DNA of 64,000 bases from the NCBI GenBank assembly GCA_012729055.1, contig JAAYDW010000077.1, positions 31,127-95,126 on the forward strand. The letters are read 5' to 3'. The position numbers and the translations under genes were made by a program. This document shows, in pieces, positions 8,904 to 16,150 of the stretch. This DNA is from Deltaproteobacteria bacterium (GTDB lineage: Bacteria; Desulfobacterota; Syntrophia; Syntrophales; Smithellaceae). The stretch's first letter is position 1. Every line of letters starts with the position of its first letter. A model generated the notes under the pieces. That model was not told the DNA's origin, searched no databases, and was given only the letters and a program-made list of their open reading frames with translations.

Positions 8904-9262
8904 CGGATGGTCAGAGCCGAAATCACGTCCAGAATGCCGTCGGCGGTGAAGAAATACAATTCGTGCGCGGTGACCTGCCGGCTCTTGTCTGCGCCTTCCG
9001 TGAGGACAGGGACGATTTCGATGGCCGTGACGGCGAGCCACTTAGCGTCCATATTGATTCGGACCACGGCCCCCTGATCGTTTGTTTCATGCGGGATCTT
9101 GTAGGAACGGAGCACGCGGACGACAAAATCGTTTTTCTGTTTGGTCACGTAAGCGGCCCGTTCGCGAAGCGCGCGGATTTTGCCGTATTCCTGGGCGTCG
9201 GCAAAAGGCAGCCAGGAAAACAATAAAAGGGCCGCAAGCAGTCCGATAGAGATTTTTTTCAT
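8900..9262 (-). CDS. Small secreted protein of unknown function
   Basis: A 120-residue protein with a clear Sec signal peptide (MKKISIGLLAALLLFSWLPFADA, cleavage after ADA around residue 23). The mature part is a mixed alpha/beta sequence with a basic helix (IRALRERAAYVTKQKNDFVV) and predicted strands, with no cysteines or known motif. Predicted periplasmic. The ATG follows AGGAGGAC. It converges on the 8574 gene with a four-base stop codon overlap and is divergent from acd. Unrecognised; no function is proposed. Confidence 0.65.
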   Translation of the reverse strand: MKKISIGLLAALLLFSWLPFADAQEYGKIRALRERAAYVTKQKNDFVVRVLRSYKIPHETNDQGAVVRINMDAKWLAVTAIEIVPVLTEGADKSRQVTAHELYFFTADGILDVISALTIR

Positions 9263-9368
9263 GTCGTCCTCCTTAATTAATCATGCGGCGGGCGCCCGGC
9301 ATTTTTGCCGTGGGGCGTCCGAAGGCGCGCCGTGTTCACCCCTCGTCCTTCCGCGCGCGATTCTTGTG

Positions 9369-9397
9369 TTGACTTTAACGCATCTTTTTTCTATATG
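9369..9397 (+). promoter_or_regulatory. Sigma70-like promoter for acd-etfBA
   Basis: TTGACT (9369-9374), 17-base spacer, TATATG (9392-9397), about 40 bases ahead of the acd start. Five of six and four of six consensus matches with ideal spacing. Confidence 0.6.
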
Positions 9398-9436
9398 CCA
9401 GTGAACTTTTTAGGAAACTTATCCGGGGGATAAAAT

Positions 9437-10588
9437 TTGCAGTTCAACCCGTGCATGAAACATAAACTGATCCGCGCCTCCGCGCGCCACTTTGCCGAAA
9501 CGGAACTGGCGCCGATTGCCGCCGAGATTGACCGGCAGAGGATTTTCCCGCGCGACGTCATCGCCAAAATGCGCGACCTCAACTATTTCGGTCTGCAGGT
9601 CCCGAAGGAATACGGCGGCGCGGCTCTCGATTCCATCAGCGCCGCGATTGTGGTGGAGGAGCTGTCCCGCGTGTGCGCGGCGGTGGGACTTTGCGTCACC
9701 GTCCACAACGGCGTGGCCGTCTATCCCCTCCTGCGGTTTGCCGGCAGAAGCCAGAAGGAAAAATATCTGCCGCCGCTCGCCGCGGGCGAGGTCATCGGCG
9801 CGTTCAGCCTGACCGAGGCCAACGCCGGCTCCGACGCGGGCAGCGTGGAAACGACGGCCGTCAAACGCGGGGCGGAATACATTTTAAACGGCACCAAGAT
9901 CTTCGTCACCAACGGCGGAGTTTGCGACGTCGCCCTGATTTTTGCGCTCACCTCTTCGCCCGAAAACAAACTGCAAAGCAGCGTCTTCATCGTCGAAAGC
10001 CGGTTTCCCGGATTTCTGCGGGGCGAGTTGGAGGACCTCTGCGGCATGCGCGCCAATCCCGTCTCGTCCCTGTTTTTGGAGGACTGCCGCGTGCCGGCGG
10101 AAAACCTGCTGGGCAAACTGGGCGACGGCATGAAAATCGGTCTGGCGACGCTCGACAACGGCCGCATCGGCGTGGCCGCGCAGGCTCTGGGCATCGCGCA
10201 GGGCGCTATGGAAGCGGCGGTGAAATACGCCAAGGAACGCCAGCAGTTCAAAAAGCCCATCGCCTCCCAGCAGACGATTCAAAACTATATCGCCGACATG
10301 GCGACCGAAATTCTGGCCGCGCGCCTGCTTCTGTACCGCGCCTGCGAACTCAAGGACGCGGGCGCGCCGTTCGGCTGCGAGGCGTCCATGGCCAAGCTCT
10401 ACTGCAGCAGCGTGGCCTCAAGGGTGACGTCGCTGGCCGTGCAGATTCACGGCGGCTACGGCTACAGCAAGGAGTACGACGTGGAGCGGTATTTCCGCGA
10501 CGCCAAAGTAACCGAAATATACGAAGGCACCAGCGAGATCCAGCGCGTGGTCATCGCCCGCGCCATTCTGACGACGCCGATATTGTGA
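9437..10588 (+). CDS. Acyl-CoA dehydrogenase
   Basis: FAD enzyme that forms the alpha-beta double bond in an acyl-CoA and passes electrons to Etf. It is 383 residues, the usual size. FAD/substrate motifs are visible: FSLTEANAGSDAGS near 125-138, IFVTNGGV near 155, and the C-terminal QIHGGYGYSKEYDVERYFRD followed by EIYEGTSEIQRVVIAR, whose YEGTSE glutamate is the catalytic base in most short- and medium-chain enzymes. A TTG start at 9437 is favoured by GGGGGA six bases upstream; ATG 9455 is the alternative. It is followed directly by etfB and etfA, so the three form one electron-transfer unit. Exact chain length (butyryl-, isovaleryl- or other) is not determined. Confidence 0.92.
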   Translation: MQFNPCMKHKLIRASARHFAETELAPIAAEIDRQRIFPRDVIAKMRDLNYFGLQVPKEYGGAALDSISAAIVVEELSRVCAAVGLCVTVHNGVAVYPLLRFAGRSQKEKYLPPLAAGEVIGAFSLTEANAGSDAGSVETTAVKRGAEYILNGTKIFVTNGGVCDVALIFALTSSPENKLQSSVFIVESRFPGFLRGELEDLCGMRANPVSSLFLEDCRVPAENLLGKLGDGMKIGLATLDNGRIGVAAQALGIAQGAMEAAVKYAKERQQFKKPIASQQTIQNYIADMATEILAARLLLYRACELKDAGAPFGCEASMAKLYCSSVASRVTSLAVQIHGGYGYSKEYDVERYFRDAKVTEIYEGTSEIQRVVIARAILTTPIL

Positions 10589-10601
10589 GAAACGAGAAAC
10601 G

Positions 10602-11429
10602 ATGTTGAATATTGTGGTATGCATCAAGCAGGTGCCGATGGTCACCGAACTGCCCTGGGATGAAAAAACCGGGACGCTCCGCCGCGATCTGGCCGCGGGA
10701 ATGATGAATCCGGCCTGCAAGCACGCCGTGGAGGCCGCACTTCGGATCAAGGCCGACGGCGGCGCTTCGATCACGGTCGTCACCATGGGACCGCCCGCGG
10801 CGGAGGAGGTTCTGCGCGAAGCGCTCGCCATGGGCGCGGACCGGGGACTTCTGGTGTGCGACCGGCTCTTGGCCGGCTCCGATACGTACGCCACGTCTTT
10901 CGTGCTGGGCCGCGCCATCGCAAAAGAAGTTCCGGGCTACGACCTCATCCTGTGCGGGGCGTATACCTCCGACAGTGAAACGGCGCAGGTCGGGCCGCAG
11001 CTGGCCGAGGAACTCGATCTGCCGGCGGTGGCCTACGCCGAGCGGCTGGAAATTTCCGGCCGGGTGCTCCGGGTGCGCCGCCTGGTGGACAAGTTCCGCG
11101 AAACGCTGGAAATGGAATTTCCCGCGCTCGTGACCGTCTCGATGGAGCAGTACAAGCCGCGCTACGCTTCCTTTGCCGGAATCAACCGGGCGTTTGCCGA
11201 AGCGGACATCCTTTCCGTCAATCTGAAGCGCCTCGACATTACGCCCGCGGAGCTTGCCGCCCACGGCTCGCGCACCAGGGTCCGCCGGGTCTTCATCCGG
11301 AAAACCCAGAAGGAAAATGTTCTCATCACGGGAGCGGCGGCCAACGCCGCGGCCGAGTTTCTCGATAAGTACCAGCGGAAAATCAGCGCGGTGATCGGGA
11401 AATCCATCGAGGCGAAAAAACAGACCTGA
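10602..11429 (+). CDS. etfB: Electron transfer flavoprotein beta subunit
   Basis: Small ETF subunit that binds AMP or a second FAD. The 275-residue protein begins with the family signature NIVVCIKQVPMVTELPWDEK and has the conserved loop ELDLPAVAYAERLEI mid-protein. Lies 13 bases after acd and 13 before etfA, so co-transcribed. In anaerobes such Etf pairs may bifurcate electrons between NADH, ferredoxin and the acyl-CoA dehydrogenase. I cannot assign the bifurcating class from motifs alone, though the N-terminus resembles the anaerobic group more than the mitochondrial one. Confidence 0.92.
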   Translation: MLNIVVCIKQVPMVTELPWDEKTGTLRRDLAAGMMNPACKHAVEAALRIKADGGASITVVTMGPPAAEEVLREALAMGADRGLLVCDRLLAGSDTYATSFVLGRAIAKEVPGYDLILCGAYTSDSETAQVGPQLAEELDLPAVAYAERLEISGRVLRVRRLVDKFRETLEMEFPALVTVSMEQYKPRYASFAGINRAFAEADILSVNLKRLDITPAELAAHGSRTRVRRVFIRKTQKENVLITGAAANAAAEFLDKYQRKISAVIGKSIEAKKQT

Positions 11430-11442
11430 CGAAAGAAAAACG

Positions 11443-12444
11443 ATGACCGGAAAACGAAAAAGCATCTGGGTGTTCGGCGACTACCGCAACTATTATCAAA
11501 ACCGCGTGACGCTGCAATTGCTCTCCAAGGCGGTGGACCTCTCCCGCCTTCTGGATGCGGAAGTCTGCGCGGTGGTGGTGGGCCACGATCTGGAGGAGTG
11601 GATCATGGAATACACCGCGCACGGAGCGGACCGCATTCTGGCCATCGATCATCCCTCGCTTACCAGCTACAGCACGGAACATTACCTCATTCTGATGGAA
11701 AAGCTCGTCCGCGAAAGGGATCCGGACATTCTGCTTGTCGGCGCGACCGACTTCGGCCGGGAGTTTGCGCCCCGGCTCGCCAAGCGCCTGCACACCGGGC
11801 TTTCCGCCGATTGCGTGGGGTTGGAGCTGACTTCCGACGGCCTGCTGGTGCAAATCGCGCCCTCGTTCGGCGGCAACATGCTGGCGGAGATCGTTACGGA
11901 AAAGCACCGGCCGCAGATGGCCACCGTGCGTCCCGGCACTTTCCGGGAGATTCCCCACAACAGCGAACGGACCGCTGCGGTCGAGCGTCTGCCGCTGCCC
12001 GCCCAGCTGCCGTCCGCGCGCGTGCGCCAGGTCGAGTACGAACGCGCGGTGCAGCGGGAGCACGCCATCGAAAATGCCAACGTGATCGTCTGCGGCGGCC
12101 GCGGCCTGGGCAATAAAAACAATTTCCGGAAGCTCGACGAACTGGCGAAACTCCTGGGCGGAGACGTCGGCGCGACCCGGCCGGTGGTGTACGCCGGATG
12201 GGCCGGCCACGACGTTCTGATCGGCCAGGCGGGAAAGCACATCAAACCGAAAATTCTTTTTTCCTTCGGCATCAGCGGCGCCATCCAGCACACGGCGGGT
12301 CTGGGCGAGGCGGATTTCATCGTCGCCGTCAACAAGAATCCTCAGGCCACCATGATGAAGATGGCCGACGTCGCCATCGTGGCCGACGCGGCGGACTGGC
12401 TCAATCATCTCATCAAGGAACTCCGCCGGCGCATCCGCGAATAG
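11443..12444 (+). CDS. etfA: Electron transfer flavoprotein alpha subunit
   Basis: Large ETF subunit holding the mobile FAD domain. It has 333 residues with an N-terminal Rossmann-like domain (GATDFGREFAPRLAKRLHTG near 100-120) and the FAD-binding C-terminal domain, where GQAGKHIKPKIL, FGISGAIQHTAGL and IVAVNKNPQA match the ETF-alpha signature. The usual aromatic YIACG before ISGA is SFG here, a modest variation. ATG at 11443 is 13 bases after etfB. It ends three bases from the convergent DUF2179 gene stop, with no visible terminator apart from a GGCCGGCCGGCC palindrome. Works with acd and etfB. Confidence 0.92.
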   Translation: MTGKRKSIWVFGDYRNYYQNRVTLQLLSKAVDLSRLLDAEVCAVVVGHDLEEWIMEYTAHGADRILAIDHPSLTSYSTEHYLILMEKLVRERDPDILLVGATDFGREFAPRLAKRLHTGLSADCVGLELTSDGLLVQIAPSFGGNMLAEIVTEKHRPQMATVRPGTFREIPHNSERTAAVERLPLPAQLPSARVRQVEYERAVQREHAIENANVIVCGGRGLGNKNNFRKLDELAKLLGGDVGATRPVVYAGWAGHDVLIGQAGKHIKPKILFSFGISGAIQHTAGLGEADFIVAVNKNPQATMMKMADVAIVADAADWLNHLIKELRRRIRE

Positions 12445-12447
12445 CCG

Positions 12448-13029
12448 TCACCGGCCGGCCGGCCGATGTTTCTCGGCGTCGGGCTTCACCAGCGGGAAAA
12501 CGCCCTTGCGCACCGAACGCACGTCTTCAATCGTGAAGAACGCGAGCGGGTTGCAGGTGCGGACCAGGGAAAGAACGCGATCGATGTCTTTTCTTTTCAC
12601 GATGGTGAAGATGATTTTCACCGGCCCCATGGCGCCCTGCGCGTCCACATGCGTGACGCCGAAGTTGCAGCTTTTGAGAACGTCGACGAGGGCATCGGCT
12701 TCCTTTTGCGTGATGATCCGGATGACCACCGTGCCGATGGCCATTTTATCTTCGATCAGAATGCCGATGAAGTTGCCCAGCGCGAAACCGCCCGCGTAGG
12801 CGATGTAATAAACGGGATTCGTCAGATTTTTGAAAATCTGCGTGATGGCGGTAAGCCAGATCAGCACTTCAAAAAAACCGATCACCGTCGCAAGAATTTT
12901 GAGTCCGCGCGAAACGTAGATGATGCGCAGCGTGTCGAGCGTCACGTCGCAGATGCGCGCGAGGAAAATAATCGCCGGCAAAACGGCCAGACGAAAGAGT
13001 TCCGAGTCGAATAAAGCGGCGAGGTCCAT
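12448..13029 (-). CDS. DUF2179/DUF5698 (UPF0316 type) membrane protein
   Basis: A 193-residue protein with three N-terminal hydrophobic segments (LAVLPAIIFLARI, ILATVIGFFEVLIWLTAI, PVYYIAYAGGFALGNFIGI) and a soluble C-terminal DUF2179 domain of about 80 residues (VVIRIITQKEADALVDVLK to FTIEDVRSV). The family is widespread and uncharacterised; its C-terminal domain resembles PII/ACT-like folds. The track ORF starts at 13155, but that extension translates the tandem repeats; ATG 13029 behind AAAGGATTGG is far better and sits about 20 bases after a perfect minus-strand promoter. Divergent from the trehalose operon. Confidence 0.85.
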   Translation of the reverse strand: MDLAALFDSELFRLAVLPAIIFLARICDVTLDTLRIIYVSRGLKILATVIGFFEVLIWLTAITQIFKNLTNPVYYIAYAGGFALGNFIGILIEDKMAIGTVVIRIITQKEADALVDVLKSCNFGVTHVDAQGAMGPVKIIFTIVKRKDIDRVLSLVRTCNPLAFFTIEDVRSVRKGVFPLVKPDAEKHRPAGR

Positions 13030-13053
13030 GGCATTCCAATCCTTTTTTTCGCC

Positions 13054-13082
13054 ATTATAGGCGCTTTGGCGAATCGTGTCAA
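13054..13082 (-). promoter_or_regulatory. Consensus sigma70 promoter for the DUF2179 gene
   Basis: On the minus strand TTGACA (13077-13082), 17-base spacer, TATAAT (13054-13059): a perfect consensus at ideal spacing. The -35 overlaps the first of three 12-bp repeats. Confidence 0.8.
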
Positions 13083-13114
13083 ATTGCGGGTCAAATTGTG
13101 GGTCAAATTGTGGG
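13079..13114. repeat. Three tandem 12-bp repeats between divergent promoters
   Basis: TCAAATTGCGGG, TCAAATTGTGGG, TCAAATTGTGGG run head to tail without spacers, filling the gap between the -35 boxes of two divergent promoters. This placement suggests binding sites for one regulator acting on both genes. Only one base differs among the copies. Confidence 0.85.
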
Positions 13115-13143
13115 TTGACACGAAGGGCTGCTTTTCCTATACT
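13115..13143 (+). promoter_or_regulatory. Consensus sigma70 promoter for the trehalose operon
   Basis: TTGACA (13115-13120), 17-base spacer, TATACT (13138-13143). The -35 directly abuts the third 12-bp repeat. The start codon of the ROK gene is about 200 bases downstream, so the transcript would have a long leader (about 13150-13345); I see a GC-rich dyad near 13300 there but no known riboswitch. Confidence 0.75.
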
Positions 13144-13345
13144 TTTGGCGAACACAACACATCCTGACCAAGAGCGCGGGATTAAAAAAAGTCCGTCCGA
13201 AGTTGACTGTCGATTTTGTCCGGCATCCGCTTTCCTTCACGTCATCAGAGAGACAAATCCCGAAAACACCCTCGGACGGTAAATTGTTTCCCCGGCCGCC
13301 GCCGGCAGGCCGGAGGGGCAAAGACCACTTGGGGAGGCTATCGGC

Positions 13346-14344
13346 ATGCGCGAGCAAGACCTTGTTCTGGGCATCGATATCGGCGGGACCGGCACCGCGC
13401 TGGGATTCGTGGAGCGTTCGGGGGCTCTCACCCAGTATTGCGCCATTCCCACCCGCCCGGCCGATTCTGCCGAGGCTTTTGTCGTGGCGCTCCACCGGCG
13501 GATTGAAGCGCTGCGGGCGGAGATCCCCTTTCCCCACCGTCTGGCCGGGATCGGGATCGGCGCGCCCAACGCGCATCCCGTCCGCGGGACGCTCGAAGAG
13601 CCGGTCAATCTCGACTGGGGCGCAACCGTCGATCTTACAGCGCTGGTCCGCAAATACTACGACCTGCCCGTCGAGCTTACCAACGACGCCAAAGCCGCCG
13701 CCGCAGGCGAGATGCTGTTCGGGGGCGCCCGCGGCATGAAGCATTTTATCGTCGTTACGCTGGGCACCGGCCTGGGCTGCGGCATTGTGGCGGATGGGCG
13801 GGTCTTGACCGGAGCCAGCGGTTTTGCCGGGGAACTCGGCCACATGACCGTCGATCCGAACGGCCGCGAATGCCGCTGCGGGAAACGGGGTTGTCTGGAA
13901 ACCTACGTTTCCGCGACCGGCCTGGTCCGGACCGTCCTCGCGCTCCTGGCCAAGCGCTGCGACCCGAGCCCGCTGCGCCGCTGCGCCGCCGACGCCCTGA
14001 CCGCGCATAAAGTCTTTGAGCTCGCCTCGGCCGGAGACGCCATTTCGCTTTGCGCCTTCGACCGGACGGCGAGAATTCTGGGGATGAAGCTGGCCGACGC
14101 CGTCGCCTGCCTGAGCCCGGAAGCCGTTTTTCTTTCGGGAGGTCTGGCCGCAGCCGGAGACCTGATTGTTGCGCCGGCCGGGCGCTACATGAACGACTAC
14201 CTCTTTCGCGCTTACCGGGGGACGGTGCGACTGCTGCCGTCCGCTCTGAAGCCCGGCGAGGGCGCCGTGCTGGGGGCGGCCGCGCTCGTTTGGCGCAGGC
14301 TGGCGGCGGAAGACGCGTTTGGACGCAAGGAAGGGGCGGCATGA
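13346..14344 (+). CDS. ROK family sugar kinase (glucokinase-like)
   Basis: Predicted cytoplasmic kinase phosphorylating glucose or a similar hexose with ATP. The 332-residue protein has the phosphate-binding LGIDIGGTGTALGFVE at residues 7-22, the catalytic-aspartate region ELTNDAKAAAAGE near 110-122, and the ROK zinc motif ELGHMTVDPNGRECRCGKRG near 160-180. No N-terminal HTH, so an enzyme and not a repressor. GGGGAGG precedes ATG 13346. Its stop overlaps the GH15 start (ATGA). Beside a GH15 hydrolase it would phosphorylate glucose released from trehalose or glucan; substrate choice is inferred from context. Confidence 0.88.
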   Translation: MREQDLVLGIDIGGTGTALGFVERSGALTQYCAIPTRPADSAEAFVVALHRRIEALRAEIPFPHRLAGIGIGAPNAHPVRGTLEEPVNLDWGATVDLTALVRKYYDLPVELTNDAKAAAAGEMLFGGARGMKHFIVVTLGTGLGCGIVADGRVLTGASGFAGELGHMTVDPNGRECRCGKRGCLETYVSATGLVRTVLALLAKRCDPSPLRRCAADALTAHKVFELASAGDAISLCAFDRTARILGMKLADAVACLSPEAVFLSGGLAAAGDLIVAPAGRYMNDYLFRAYRGTVRLLPSALKPGEGAVLGAAALVWRRLAAEDAFGRKEGAA

Positions 14345-16131
14345 AAAATTCACTGGATCTGGGACTCATCGGCAACTGCCGCATCGGCGCGCTGATTGAC
14401 GAGCGCGGCGAAATTGTCTGGAACTGTCTGCCCCGGTTTGACGGCGATCCGATGTTCTGTTCGCTTTTGCGCGAGCATCCGGACAGCGAGGGCGGAGGCT
14501 ACTGCGTCGTGGAACTGTTCGATCAGGCGGAAGCGCAGCAATTCTATCTGCCCAACACGGCGGTTCTGGTCACCCGTCTCAAGGACAGTCACGGCGCGGC
14601 CATTGAGATCACGGATTTCACCCCCCGCTTTCACCAGTACGGCCGTACGTTCATGCCCGTGATGATTATTCGACAGATCCGGCGGCTCGCCGGCAATCCG
14701 CGCATCTGCGTGCGCGTCCGGCCGCTTTGCGAATACGGGGCCCAGGCCTGCGCGGTGACGCACGGCAGCCACCACATCCGGTATGTCGCCCCGTCCTGGG
14801 TCCTGCGGCTGACCACCGACATCTCCGTGACTGCCGTGCTTCAGGAGCTGCCTTTCTTTCTCGAAAGCACCGCCACGCTGATTCTGGGGCCGGACGAAAC
14901 CATTCCGGACGCCATCGGCGAGATCGCCCGCCGCTTTCTCAACGAAACCGTGGACAGCTGGCGCGACTGGGTGCGGGATTTGTCCATCCCGTTCGAGTGG
15001 CAGGAAGAAGTCATCCGCGCCGCCATTACGCTGAAGCTCAACACTTTCCAGGACACGGGCGCCATCATCGCGGCCATGACCACGTCCATCCCCGAGGCGC
15101 CCGGGTCCGGCCGCAACTGGGACTACCGCTACTGCTGGCTTCGGGATTCCTACTTCGTCGTGAACGCGCTCAACCGCCTGAGCACGACCAACACGATGGA
15201 GCGGTATTTGAATTATCTCATCAACGTCGTCGCCGGCGCGCCCGACGGACGCGTCCAGCCCGTGTACGGCATCGACGGACGGGCGCGCCTCGAAGAGTGC
15301 GAACTGTCCGCCCTGCCCGGCTACCAGGGCATGGGGCCCGTACGGATCGGCAATCAGGCCTGCGAGCAGATTCAGCACGACGTCTACGGCTCGGCCATTC
15401 TTGCCGTAGCGCACGTGTTTTTCGACCGCCGGCTCGCGCATCGGGGAGGCCAGGCCCTTTTCACGCGGCTGGAGCCGCTGGGGGAGGCGGCCATCTTAGT
15501 TCACGATCAGCCGGATTCCGGACCGTGGGAGACGCGCAACACCCTGCGCGTTCATACCTTTTCCGGCATCATGTGCTGGGCCGCCTGCGACCGTCTGGCC
15601 CGGATCGCCGACTACATCGGCCTTTCCGACCGGGCCGCCTACTGGCAGGGCAAGGCCCGCATTATCCACGAAACCGTTTGTCGTCGGGCCTGGAACGAAA
15701 AGAAACAGACCTTTGTGGCTTCCTTCGAAGGCGACGCGCTCGACGCGAGCCTGCTTCTGATCCATGACATCGGATTTCTGGCGGCCGACGATCCGCGCTT
15801 CGCAAAAACCGTCGCCGCCGTCGAGCGGGAGCTGCGCCACGGCAACTACATTTACCGCTATGTCGAGAAGGATGATTTCGGCGTGCCGGAAAATGCGTTT
15901 GTGGTCTGCACCTTCTGGTACATTTACGCGCTGGCCGCTTTGGGCCGCGCCGATGAGGCGCGCGATCTTTTCGCCAATCTGCTGGCCCGGCGCAACCGTC
16001 ACGGCCTTTTGGCCGAACATCTCGATCCCCGCACGGGCGTCCCGTGGGGGAATTTCGTTCAGACGTACAGCATGGTGGGGCTGATCAACGCCGCCATCCG
16101 TCTGAGCAAGCGCTGGGACAGCGCCTTTTAA
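14341..16131 (+). CDS. Glycoside hydrolase family 15 protein (trehalase or glucoamylase type)
   Basis: Inverting alpha-glucosidase family. The real start is ATG 14341 (MKNSLDLGLIGNC), giving 596 residues; the longer track ORF enters the ROK gene. An N-terminal beta-domain (about 1-220, opening LIGNCRIGALIDERGEIVW) is followed by an alpha/alpha barrel with NWDYRYCWLRDSYFV (about 259-273) and the C-terminal segment LLAEHLDPRTGVPWGNF (about 558-574) containing the expected catalytic glutamate. No signal peptide, so cytoplasmic. Between a hexokinase and otsAB it may hydrolyse trehalose, as actinobacterial GH15 trehalases do, or a storage glucan. The motifs do not decide between these. Confidence 0.88.
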   Translation: MKNSLDLGLIGNCRIGALIDERGEIVWNCLPRFDGDPMFCSLLREHPDSEGGGYCVVELFDQAEAQQFYLPNTAVLVTRLKDSHGAAIEITDFTPRFHQYGRTFMPVMIIRQIRRLAGNPRICVRVRPLCEYGAQACAVTHGSHHIRYVAPSWVLRLTTDISVTAVLQELPFFLESTATLILGPDETIPDAIGEIARRFLNETVDSWRDWVRDLSIPFEWQEEVIRAAITLKLNTFQDTGAIIAAMTTSIPEAPGSGRNWDYRYCWLRDSYFVVNALNRLSTTNTMERYLNYLINVVAGAPDGRVQPVYGIDGRARLEECELSALPGYQGMGPVRIGNQACEQIQHDVYGSAILAVAHVFFDRRLAHRGGQALFTRLEPLGEAAILVHDQPDSGPWETRNTLRVHTFSGIMCWAACDRLARIADYIGLSDRAAYWQGKARIIHETVCRRAWNEKKQTFVASFEGDALDASLLLIHDIGFLAADDPRFAKTVAAVERELRHGNYIYRYVEKDDFGVPENAFVVCTFWYIYALAALGRADEARDLFANLLARRNRHGLLAEHLDPRTGVPWGNFVQTYSMVGLINAAIRLSKRWDSAF

Positions 16132-16150
16132 AACGGAAAGGAGGGGGGTC

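Noticed and set aside
13079-13114. CRISPR-like or iteron repeat
   Set aside because: Only three 12-bp units with no spacers, placed between -35 boxes; fits an operator, not CRISPR or a replication origin.
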